Part shown: piece by piece, positions 7,990-16,500 of the stretch
Numbering within the stretch: position 1 is the first letter of the stretch
How the letters are laid out: every line of letters begins with the position of its first letter
NCBI GenBank assembly: GCA_943330705.2
Contig: CALQIT020000003.1
Location: 1 to 64,000, forward strand
Origin: Streptomyces griseus
GTDB taxonomy: Bacteria > Bdellovibrionota > Bdellovibrionia > Bdellovibrionales > Bdellovibrionaceae
Direction of reading: 5' to 3'
Length of the DNA: 64,000 bases
Notes under the pieces: model-generated
Told to the model about the DNA's origin: nothing
Seen by the model: only the letters and a program-made list of their open reading frames with translations
The model's database searches: none
Made by a program: the position numbers and the translations under genes

Positions 7990-9429
7990 ATGACTAACGA
8001 CCTAAGTTTAGTTTGGTTAAGACGTGATTTGCGGCTTGAAGACAATACTGCAATATCCAAAGCCTGTGCCGAATCAAGACGGGTTGTTGTTGCTTTCGTA
8101 TTTGATGTAAAAATATTGCAGAAACTCAATTCAAAGTCAGATCGAAGGGTTGATTTTATTTACGACTCGATCATTGAATTGGATCAACAGCTCAGAAATT
8201 TGGGATCGCGCTTGATAGTCCTCATAGGCGATCCAGCTGTTGAAATTCCTAATTTAGCAAACGAAATGAATGCCACAGCCGTATATTTTAATGAAGACTA
8301 CGAGCCTTATGCAAAACTGAGGGACAAAAAGGTTTGTGAGCGTTTAAAAATAGACAAAACCGAAAGCTTTGCTTCAAAGGACCACGTTATTTTTGCGCCT
8401 AGTGAAATCTGTAAATCGGATGGCAATCCATATAAGATGTTTACTCCCTATAAAAATTTTTGGCTAAAGAAATTAACTTCCACTGATTATAAATTATACG
8501 ATTTTGATGCCAAAAAATTGTCTCTTGCTTTGGATATTGGGCCACCTTCAGCAATGCCCTCGCTAAAGCAATTGCAGTTTCAGCCATCAACACTAGCGTT
8601 TACCCCTAAGCCGGGAAGAAGGGCTGCGCTAGCAAGTTTAAAAAAGTGGTCAAAGCATTTGAGCACATATCATACGACACGAAATTTTCCAGCAGATGCT
8701 AGTGGGACTTCGGGATTATCTGTGCATCTTCGGTTTGGGACAATCTCGATACGCGAATGCATACGAATTGCAATGGCCGACCCAAGCTTAGGAGCTAAGG
8801 TTTGGCTATCGGAATTAATCTGGAGGGATTTCTACCATATGATCCTTTTCCGATTCCCTCATGTTGTTAATGGAGCATTTAAGGAAGATTACGATAATAT
8901 CAAATGGCCAGGAAAGGATTCGGATTTTGCAGCTTGGCGCGAGGGACGCACGGGGTATCCAATTATAGACGCTGGAATGCGGCAACTAAATCAGACAGGC
9001 TGGATGCACAACCGTTTACGAATGATTACCGCGTCGTTCTTGGTAAAGGATTTACTCATCGATTGGAAAAGGGGTGAATCCTATTTTGCGGAAAAGCTTT
9101 TGGATTTTGATCTAGCGGCAAATAATGGGGGCTGGCAATGGTGCGCATCAACTGGCTGTGACTCTCAACCTTACTTTCGTATTTTTAATCCGGTACTACA
9201 ATCGCAGAAATTTGATCCAGACTGTGTTTTTATAAAGAAATGGTTACCAGAGCTGAAATCACTATCAGCTAAAGAGATTCACCTGCTGCCAATTGCGAGA
9301 CCCAAGCCAACAGCTGTTGATTTTAAATTTGGTAAGACTTACCCAAAGGCTATTGTTTTGCATTCGGCTCAAAAACTAAGGGCCATACAGATATTCAAAC
9401 AAGCCATCAAGCTAGTTCCATCAATATAG
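7990..9429 (+). CDS. phrB: deoxyribodipyrimidine photolyase (CPD class I type)
   Basis: A complete 479-residue photolyase that repairs UV-made pyrimidine dimers using blue light and FADH-. The N-terminal alpha/beta antenna domain begins LSLVWLRRDLRLEDN; the C-terminal FAD domain shows SGLSVHLRFGTIS, the WLSELIWRDFY block, GYPIIDAGMRQLNQTGWMHNRLRMI and NGGWQWCASTGCDSQPYFRIFNP, all signature segments of class I CPD photolyases. The FAD-facing Asn of LAANNGG and the Trp residues for electron transfer appear intact. It lies 9 bp behind the GbsR/MarR gene, which implies regulated rather than constitutive expression. Confidence 0.95.
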   Translation: MTNDLSLVWLRRDLRLEDNTAISKACAESRRVVVAFVFDVKILQKLNSKSDRRVDFIYDSIIELDQQLRNLGSRLIVLIGDPAVEIPNLANEMNATAVYFNEDYEPYAKLRDKKVCERLKIDKTESFASKDHVIFAPSEICKSDGNPYKMFTPYKNFWLKKLTSTDYKLYDFDAKKLSLALDIGPPSAMPSLKQLQFQPSTLAFTPKPGRRAALASLKKWSKHLSTYHTTRNFPADASGTSGLSVHLRFGTISIRECIRIAMADPSLGAKVWLSELIWRDFYHMILFRFPHVVNGAFKEDYDNIKWPGKDSDFAAWREGRTGYPIIDAGMRQLNQTGWMHNRLRMITASFLVKDLLIDWKRGESYFAEKLLDFDLAANNGGWQWCASTGCDSQPYFRIFNPVLQSQKFDPDCVFIKKWLPELKSLSAKEIHLLPIARPKPTAVDFKFGKTYPKAIVLHSAQKLRAIQIFKQAIKLVPSI

Positions 9430-9678
9430 TTTAGTACGCAGGGAACTAAAAGCCCTTCCGCGCGAATGAACAACGTTTTAAAGCAAATCAGCATTGCAAA
9501 TCTCCAGCTTACTTCAAATATGGTAGTTGGCTTAATAATTATAGGTGGCCAAAACAAGATCCAAGTTGTTGCTGTTCAACTTTATGGTCTTTTGCCGATA
9601 GAAAGGCTCAAATTCTAGAATAGATTTTTTGAGAGAAAGTGCTTGAACGAATTCGCAACTTCTAGTATTTCTTTGCAA

Positions 9679-10056
9679 ATGAAAACACTATTTTTTTTAA
9701 CTCTTCTTGTTGTCTTTCAGGTGCATGCGACACCCCAAAATATTTCTGGTGAAGTGTCCCTAGCTAAAGGGGTCACTCTAAGTCCAGGTGGTATTCTATT
9801 TGTGATTGCAAAAAAACCTGGTGTTCCCATGCCTGCGGCAGTCCTTCGATTGCCAGAGCCCAAGTTTCCAATTAAATTCAGTATCGGTAGCAAGAATGCA
9901 ATGTCGCCAGGAACTCCGTTTGAAGGACCTTTCACGATCACTGCTAGATATTCACCAAGCGGGGACGCCATGGATAAAACTGGCCCACAGGGTACTCAAA
10001 GTGCGCCTCAAGCCATTGGCACCAAGAACGTAAAAATAGAGATCAAGGCCCACTGA
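9679..10056 (+). CDS. exported protein resembling the CcmI/CycH C-terminal domain
   Basis: About 125 residues with a signal peptide (MKTLFFLTLLVVFQVHA). The mature part resembles the C-terminal periplasmic domain of cytochrome c biogenesis protein CcmI: ISGEVSLAKGV, then GILFVIAKKPGVPMPAAVLRLPEPKFPIKFSIG, then MSPGTPFEGPFTITARYSPSG, in the same order as that domain's GxVxLxP, LFVxAR..GxPMPLAVxR and LP..F blocks. CcmI's TPR part is absent, and no ccm genes are nearby, so it may be a free-standing relative that binds apocytochrome or serves another purpose. The ATG at 9679 is preferred over a TTG at 9643 because it places the signal peptide at the N-terminus. Confidence 0.65.
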   Translation: MKTLFFLTLLVVFQVHATPQNISGEVSLAKGVTLSPGGILFVIAKKPGVPMPAAVLRLPEPKFPIKFSIGSKNAMSPGTPFEGPFTITARYSPSGDAMDKTGPQGTQSAPQAIGTKNVKIEIKAH

Positions 10057-10428
10057 ATCCATCGCCCCGTTGCTCGCACGGCAGTCTTTATGCAAGATTC
10101 TTCGTTTTTTACTACGGTGAATCCTGCATTTTCTTGAATTTTTTGTCGCTCGTGAAAAACTTGTTCTTTAGTGGACACGGGCACGAATGGACAGGTACCT
10201 GGCAATATTCAATAGCCATCGCAGCCTGTATTTTTTCGGCGGTCATATGCAGAAGCTCATCCGCTGCCATTTTTTTCGGATTTCCGCAACCAAACTAGAG
10301 CCGGACGAGGTCAACTCGATAACCCTCAGGGCCTCTCGTATTTCATCATAAGTCGAGGACACCCTGACTTTAGTCGCTATGCCTGAAGCTGCCAACGTAA
10401 TGCGCGACCTGCCGGCTTCGTTTCTCAA
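10008..10428 (-). pseudogene. possible decayed gene in three frames
   Basis: The stretch behind the receiver-SDR gene holds three short protein-like pieces on the minus strand, each in a different frame and following one another: residues such as STYDEIREALRVIELTSSGS (10428-10243), MAADELLHMTAEKIQAAMAI (10270-10112) and PVSTKEQVFHERQKIQ (10205-10008). Two frame changes would join them into one product of roughly 130 residues. Alternatively the middle piece, 52 residues with the Cys-rich EYCQVPVHSCPCP, is a small gene of its own. I recognise no family. Part of the region overlaps the ends of the flanking genes, so chance cannot be excluded. Confidence 0.3.
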
Positions 10429-11755
10429 TCCAAGTCTGCCTTCGGGGAGTCAAGCTCGCATGTCCTCTTTTTAAATTGAATTTAATTGTGAAAAAAATGA
10501 AGATCGACAGATTAAATATTTTTGAAGGAATAAGCCTTTTTAAGATTGATAAAATTAAGGCGTCTACTGTTACATTGTAGACCATCTGTGGGTTTTCAGT
10601 TTTTATGATTTGCTGTATTTTTTCCGCAATTGATTTTGGCGTACTGCTGGATCTGGCCATAAGATACGATATAAAACCCACCATCGATAAATAACAATCG
10701 GCGAATGGCCCGTCTACCAATGCAGCTAAGTTGCCTTTCGAAGTATGAAGTGTCCGTTTGTGTCCATCCGAGTTAATAAACCCTGGCCGCACGATCGAAA
10801 CATCTATTCCAAATGGTTTAAGCTCATGCCAGAGAGCCTCAGAAGCCCCTTCTAAGGCGTGTTTAGACGCAGAATAGGACCCCATAGTTGGCATGCCGAT
10901 CAAACCGGAAGCCGAAGAAATGTTGATAATCTTTCCTCGCCCATTCTCTCGCATAGATGGCAATACAAAGCGAATAAGTGTCATTGGCCCAAGATAATTT
11001 GTCTGCATTTGTTCAAGTTCAGCAATTGAATCCATGTGCTCGGTGACGCTCCTAAAGCAAATGCCTGCGTTGTTAATTAAAATATCAATGCCTTTCCATT
11101 TCAGAAGAACATCATCGATGACATCCTTAATTTGATTTTCTTTCGTCAGATCCATTAACACGACCATAACATTTTTATTGTCGGCGAAGCGCTGTTTTAA
11201 AAATTCTTCGCTTCGCGTACGCGTCGTCAGAACCAGCCGATATGATTTTTCTAACGAAAATAAATCCGCCAATGCAAGCCCAATACCGGAACTTGCGCCT
11301 GTAATCATCAAAACAGGGCTGTGCCCACATCGACGTAAATCGATCCTAGACGTGTCGCTAAAGTCACTGTCCAGGTTCGCCCCTAACTTGTTCAATACAG
11401 ACCGCGCGTCGCACAAACTGATTGGCTTCTCAATGTAGTGGCACGCAAGACCCTTTTCCTGCAGCAATTTTTGGCCCATTTCATTTTTTACCGCAGAAGA
11501 AAGAATAGCCCTCGCCTGCATTGCCGGCGTCAGAGAGTGTATGAAATCAACTCCCGTTTCATCGCCTGATAAAAAAATATCGCTTATAATTATATCACAG
11601 TCTTGTTGTAGGTCCTCAATAACTGGGTATTTCGCCCTCAGCGCGGAAATGCTAGGGAAATGAGAAACAATACTTTTTTTATCATTTTTCCGTAGCAGTG
11701 ATTGCCAGATTTTGACGATAAAAAAATCATCCTCAAGGATAAAATACCGTGACAT
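10370..11755 (-). CDS. response-regulator receiver fused to a short-chain dehydrogenase
   Basis: The 461-residue protein joins two domains that are rarely linked. Residues 1-125 form a complete receiver: acidic pair Asp9/Asp10, phospho-acceptor Asp59 in IIISDIF, Ser86/87 and Lys110 in IEKPIS. Residues 147-390 form a classical SDR: TGASSGIG (152-159), NNAG (about 228-231), the catalytic Ser near 280 and Tyr294/Lys298 (YSASK). The C-terminal tail has a hydrophobic helix (about 405-425) and a basic end. GAGGAG lies 6 nt before the ATG. It sits downstream of an OmpR regulator and HPt protein, which could supply phosphate. The idea that phosphorylation switches an oxidoreductase is inferred from architecture; the substrate is unknown. 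Confidence 0.85.
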   Translation of the reverse strand: MSRYFILEDDFFIVKIWQSLLRKNDKKSIVSHFPSISALRAKYPVIEDLQQDCDIIISDIFLSGDETGVDFIHSLTPAMQARAILSSAVKNEMGQKLLQEKGLACHYIEKPISLCDARSVLNKLGANLDSDFSDTSRIDLRRCGHSPVLMITGASSGIGLALADLFSLEKSYRLVLTTRTRSEEFLKQRFADNKNVMVVLMDLTKENQIKDVIDDVLLKWKGIDILINNAGICFRSVTEHMDSIAELEQMQTNYLGPMTLIRFVLPSMRENGRGKIINISSASGLIGMPTMGSYSASKHALEGASEALWHELKPFGIDVSIVRPGFINSDGHKRTLHTSKGNLAALVDGPFADCYLSMVGFISYLMARSSSTPKSIAEKIQQIIKTENPQMVYNVTVDALILSILKRLIPSKIFNLSIFIFFTIKFNLKRGHASLTPRRQTWIEKRSRQVAHYVGSFRHSD

Positions 11756-11791
11756 TTAACTCTCCTCGTTTGGCCCGCCAATGACCTTGTT

Positions 11792-12000
11792 TTATCTGGC
11801 TGCTTTAAACAGTTTCTCAACCCCAAATAAAAACCGAAGATGTTGCCTTCTGCCTCCACAATTACCCGATAGGATGATCTCTTCGGCTTCTTTATCGTCT
11901 TCAAGCTCATCATCACTGTGATTAAGCCCAGGAATAGCTACTGGCATCGGCGCTGTTGGTGGCACTATGGCAGGGGAATGAGACTGACTAATTTTTTCAT
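11792..12000 (-). pseudogene. small reading frame interrupted at an A6 run
   Basis: A strong GGAGG lies 4 nt before ATG at 12000, but the frame closes after 11 codons. Just after the ATG is a run of six A; with one more A the frame stays open for 69 codons to TAA at 11792, giving a product with a Pro-rich start, an acidic middle (SDDELEDDKEAEE) and a basic end (GGRRQHLRFLFGVEKLFKAAR). This may be a recent frameshift, a sequencing error in a homopolymer, or slippage. It lies between the OmpR regulator and the receiver-SDR gene and accounts for most of that 350-bp gap. Confidence 0.35.
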
Positions 12001-12104
12001 GCGGCCTCCGTAGACTTACTATAGCTCGCAGGAATACGTGGATTTTGAGGAAGTTGTGAAATGTTCTTGAAATAGTTGTATTTTTTTGGGATTAGCTGAT
12101 CGAA

Positions 12105-12818
12105 TTACGAAGCTATGACGTATTCCATAGGCTGGAATTGATACCCAACACCAGAAACTGTGCATATGCAGTTCGCGAAGGAACCCAATTTCTTTCTTAA
12201 GGTGTACACATGAGTATCGACTGTTCTGTCGGTAACGCTCAGGTTGTGACCCCAGACATCGTTGAGAAGTTGCGCCCTGGAAAGGATATGGTTTGTGTGA
12301 TCCAAAAAATATTTGAGCAGTCGGAATTCGACTACTGTTAATTGCACCTCAACCTGGCCATTTTGTGTTAGCATGAAGACCTTTTGTTGAAGTAGATCAA
12401 GGTTAAACCTGCCTTTTCTTACAAAGTGTTCGTCTTTCTTATCGGCCACGCGCTTTCTCAGCTTGGCAGCGATTCGCGCCTCAAACGGGTCACGAACAAT
12501 GGGCTTGGTGATGTAATCATCTGCGCCCAAAGTAAAACCTATTACAACATCTGGTGTCTGATCGTGAGACGTCAAAAATACTAATGGTAAATGAGATAAT
12601 TTTTCATCCATTTTAACTCTCGCACAAAACTGAAAACCACTTTCACCTGGTAAATCGATGTCGACCAACATGAGATCATAAGACGCTTGCCTAAGCGCAA
12701 TGAAGGCGTCCCTGGTGTTGTTAACTATTTTTAATCGATATTTAGTTCCCAAAATTGCAGCAAGGATCATCTGCATTTCCTCGGTATCTTCAAGAATAAG
12801 AATTGCTTGATCTTGCAA
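12105..12818 (-). CDS. OmpR/PhoB-family response regulator
   Basis: A 237-residue two-domain regulator. The receiver has Glu10/Asp11, phospho-acceptor Asp53 in MLVDIDLPG, the Thr of VFLTSHD and Lys of DDYITKPI. The C-terminal winged helix shows VQLTVVEFRLLKYFLDHTNHILSRAQLL, VWGHNLSVTDRTVDTHVYTLRKKLG and VSGVGYQF, typical of OmpR DNA-binding domains. The start is TTG at 12818, one base after the stop of the HPt gene, with AAGG upstream, which implies translational coupling. It likely receives phosphate from the neighbouring HPt protein and controls transcription of unknown targets. Confidence 0.92.
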   Translation of the reverse strand: MQDQAILILEDTEEMQMILAAILGTKYRLKIVNNTRDAFIALRQASYDLMLVDIDLPGESGFQFCARVKMDEKLSHLPLVFLTSHDQTPDVVIGFTLGADDYITKPIVRDPFEARIAAKLRKRVADKKDEHFVRKGRFNLDLLQQKVFMLTQNGQVEVQLTVVEFRLLKYFLDHTNHILSRAQLLNDVWGHNLSVTDRTVDTHVYTLRKKLGSFANCICTVSGVGYQFQPMEYVIAS

Positions 12819-12819
12819 G

Positions 12820-13209
12820 TTAACTTACCTTTTCCTTTCGATGAAGGCGAATATCCAGAAAATTTGTGAGTTCTTCCTCAACCTGCTGCGCAGCCGCCGA
12901 TACCTTTGAAAGTGCCAACTGGAGACATTTTTGGTCGCTACTTTGCGCAGCCCGCACTACATCTTCCAGACAATGACTTAGATTTTGAGCTCCAAGTATT
13001 TGGCAACTCAACTTAAACGAATGAACCTCTCTTTTTACGAGATCAAAGCTGCCTTGGTTGGACAAATTTCGAAGCCCCTCAAGGCGTCCGGATAAGAGTG
13101 ATAGATACTTGGTCACGAGTGCTGATATAAAATCATCGCCATCGACACTAGATAGATCTTCTAGCTCATCCAATTTTTTGTAGTCGATGGGACAATATTT
13201 AGTGACCAT
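12820..13209 (-). CDS. stand-alone histidine phosphotransfer (HPt) protein
   Basis: A helical protein of 129 residues with an HPt motif VHSFKLSCQILGA around His63, matching the consensus HxLKGxxxxLGA of phosphotransfer domains. The remaining sequence forms amphipathic helices as expected for a four-helix bundle. ATG at 13209 has GAGG 6 nt upstream; a TTG four codons earlier does not. HPt proteins pass phosphate between receivers, here plausibly from the large hybrid kinase upstream to the OmpR regulator downstream, with which this gene is coupled, and perhaps to the receiver-SDR protein. The partners are inferred from gene order. Confidence 0.85.
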   Translation of the reverse strand: MVTKYCPIDYKKLDELEDLSSVDGDDFISALVTKYLSLLSGRLEGLRNLSNQGSFDLVKREVHSFKLSCQILGAQNLSHCLEDVVRAAQSSDQKCLQLALSKVSAAAQQVEEELTNFLDIRLHRKEKVS

Positions 13210-13293
13210 AGAAAACCTCAATCCTTGGTCGGCTGATTTTACTAAGAACTGAACTACACTTAAGTCCAGTGCTCTTCAATCGAATTTAAAAAA

Positions 13294-13479
13294 CTATTTA
13301 GCAATGGATTGCGCCGCGATTTTATCTATCTCGTCCGCTCTCTGTTGATCGCAGGTGCTGTTGATACTGAGCTGAATTCGGGGGCCACACTTGGGGGATC
13401 CAATAAGATCTTGCCAGAAGGGATCGTCTTCAACCAAAAGTACCTCATATGGCTGGATTGTTAAATCTAATTGACACAA
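13294..13479 (-). pseudogene. truncated receiver-domain gene
   Basis: The 61-codon frame starts like a receiver: PYEVLLVEDDPFWQDLI contains the beta-1 strand and the acidic pair. After this the sequence changes to a stretch without the phospho-acceptor strand, lysine or later helices and ends in a stop. A full receiver needs about 115 residues, so this is most likely a remnant with an internal deletion. It lies between the hybrid kinase and the HPt gene, where an intact receiver gene would make sense. The rest of the 350-bp gap shows nothing else. Confidence 0.45.
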
Positions 13480-13570
13480 TTAAATTTAAACTTTTGATTC
13501 AGCGGGGTGCCTAAGTGGTTATGACGAAACAAGACGTTTCAAAATGATTTAACTTGCGGACGCTTAGGAA

Positions 13571-16500
13571 CTAGGAAACTTTACGTTCGGCTGCTTTGGT
13601 TCTTTGTCTTTTGATCTCACTGAACTCCGCACAAGATTCCAGATAGATCTCGTTCAGTTCTTTAAAAAGCCGTGAAATTTTCTCGAGATCGCGTGACTGA
13701 TTGAGGTCCTCTAACATCTGACAGGCAGACCCTAATTTTTTAGCCCCTAAAGTTTGCGCGCTGGACTTTAGATTATGCGCCTCTCGTGCCGCGCCAACAA
13801 CGTCATTTTTTTCTATACATTTTGCCATACCCTTGATCCGCACTTGAGAGGTGCGTATAAACAAATCAATGAAATCGACCACGGCATCTTGGCCATCTTC
13901 CTCTAGATCCTGAAGCTTCATCAAAATATTTTTTTCGACAAGAGGTTGAATTGCCGCTGAATCCTTCGCATGAAGATATTTAAGTAGCGTTGCTTTTAAC
14001 GCGGATCTATCGATCGGCTTTGTAAGGTACCCGTTCATACCAGCTTCTTGGCATTTCTCCTGATCACCTTGAACGGCATTGGCAGTTAGGGCGACGATTG
14101 GAATTTCACGATTGAGGGTTGAACTGTTGCGAATATTTTGCGTCGCCTGGTACCCATCCATCTCTGGCATTTGACAGTCCATAAGTATCAAATCAAATTT
14201 TGCATCCCTCATCGCGTCGATGACTTCATTGCCATTGGCGACCACATGGTACTTGCAGCCCCACTTGTCTAACATGCGTGTAATGACCATTTGATTTGTA
14301 GGATTGTCCTCAGCAACTAAAATTCGACCTGTAACTTTCTGGCTCTGGATCTGGCTCTCGCTCTGGATCTGGATCTGGCTCTGGTGCCTTATTACAGTCC
14401 CAGCCTTTAACTTCAATTTTACGATAAAAGTAGTTCCTATTCCAACCTTACTTTCAAAGCTAATCGAGCCTTTCATCAAATCGACAAGTCGCTTGGCAAT
14501 AGATAGCCCCAATCCCGTGCCGCCAAAATTTCGACCAGTGCTTTGCTCAGCCTGGGAGAATGCTTTGAACATTCTTTCTCTTGCAGCTTCAGGAATTCCC
14601 ACACCCGTGTCATGCACGGAAATGATTACATCGGCAAAATCGCCCTGCTCAGTTATCTCTTGCTCAATACGAACGCCGCCAGACTTAGTGAATTTAATAG
14701 CATTGCCAACGAGGTTGGTCATAATTTGTCCAAATCGCCCCTCATCAGTAATCACATGCCTTTTGAAGTCGCAGGCTTTGATATCAAATGAAATGCCCTT
14801 ACTTTCTGTGCTGAACGTAAAAGGTTTCAAGAGCTCACGAGTGTAGTGAACTATATCAAATTCTGTGGGCTCAAGTTCAAGCTGGCCCGCCTCTATTTTT
14901 GAAAAGTCTAAGACATCATTTATTATTGTTCGAAGATTTTGACCTGCACTTGCGATTGTGCGGGCCAATTCAATTTGATCATTGCTTAAATGAGTATCCA
15001 AAAGGAGATCGGCCATGCCTATCACGCCGTTTAATGGAGTCCTAATTTCATGACTCATGGTCGATAGAAAGTCTGACTTGGCTTGCGTTGCCAATTGAGC
15101 TTGTTCTAATGCAATATTTAATTTCTTTTTTTGTTCTATGGCTTCTCTTTCTGATAAATATGCGAACATGATCTCACCAATGGCTCCAATTAGGGGGGCC
15201 ATCGTTTGCTGTAGTTTTTCTTCGTACCCAGTTTTTCTATTAGCTAATCCTGCCATTCCGATAAATTCTCCGCCATGATAAATTGGAATCCCCCAAAATT
15301 GGCTTAACGGCGGATGACCTTTGGGCAGTCCACGGGCATGTTCGTGATTTGAAGCATCGTTTGTTATAAGATGTTTGCCACTTTTTATGACACTTCCGAA
15401 GAGGGTATCTAAATTCTTGAATTCAAGTCCGCCACCGTTTGTGGCGTGCTTTTCAAAAAGGGCCTTTGTTTCATCGCTCCAGGCTATATTGGTAAGCGAA
15501 AAAGTTTTTAAATACCTTTGGTTGTTAACAGGATCTATCTTAATTTCGCCGATAAAAGCATATCCGCTTTCACTTTCACGAATCAGATTTGACAAAATAA
15601 AATCAAACAATTCCTTCGAGGAATGTTTATAACGTATGTACTGCGCCCGAATGTTAGAAACAGTTTGGTCCACCTGACTTGCTTGGCGATCACTTGTTGC
15701 ATCTCTAGCAGCAGCATACAACAGACCAGTTTCCGGATCTGGCGAAGCGGCCCAAGATAACACCTTGTAAGAGCCGTCTTTGCATTTGTAACGGTTTTCA
15801 AATTGAATAGTAGGTGCTCCAACTTTTAGCTTTTCCACCTCAGCTTGGGTGCGAGGGACATCATCTGGGTGGATAAAACCAAAAAATGGCTGGGACAACA
15901 ATTCGCTTTCGGCGTAGCCCAACACTTTAGTGAAAGCGGGGTTAACCCGTTTAAACATACCGTCGGTCCCGGCAACACAAAGAAGATCGAGTGTCACTGA
16001 AAAGAAACTATCAGTTTCTTTTGTTTTAATTCTCAAGGCCTGCTCAGCTATAATTTCTGAAGTGATATCTTTTCTGATGGCAATAAAATTTTCAATTGTT
16101 CCATTTTTGTCTTTAAATGGAACAATTGTAGTATCGACCCAGTATTCTCTGCCAGACTTAGCGCGATTACATATTTTACCGCTCCATTTTTGGCCAGATG
16201 AAATCGTATCCCACATCTGCTTGAAAAAATATTGGCCCATTTTCCCAGAATTGATTATTCGATGATCTTTACCCAAAAGCTCTTCGCGAGAATATTCACT
16301 TATCTTACAAAACAATTCATTAACGTAGATTATTTTTCCTTTGATGTCTGTCATCGCAACAATCGCTGCTTCGTCTAATGCTATTTTATAAAAAGTATTA
16401 TATGCCTTAATTTCTTTGAGATGATAAGATATCGTCATGTCCTGACAGGTACCATTAATTAATACCGGTTTACCTGAAGAGTCCTTTACGACTTTGCCTA

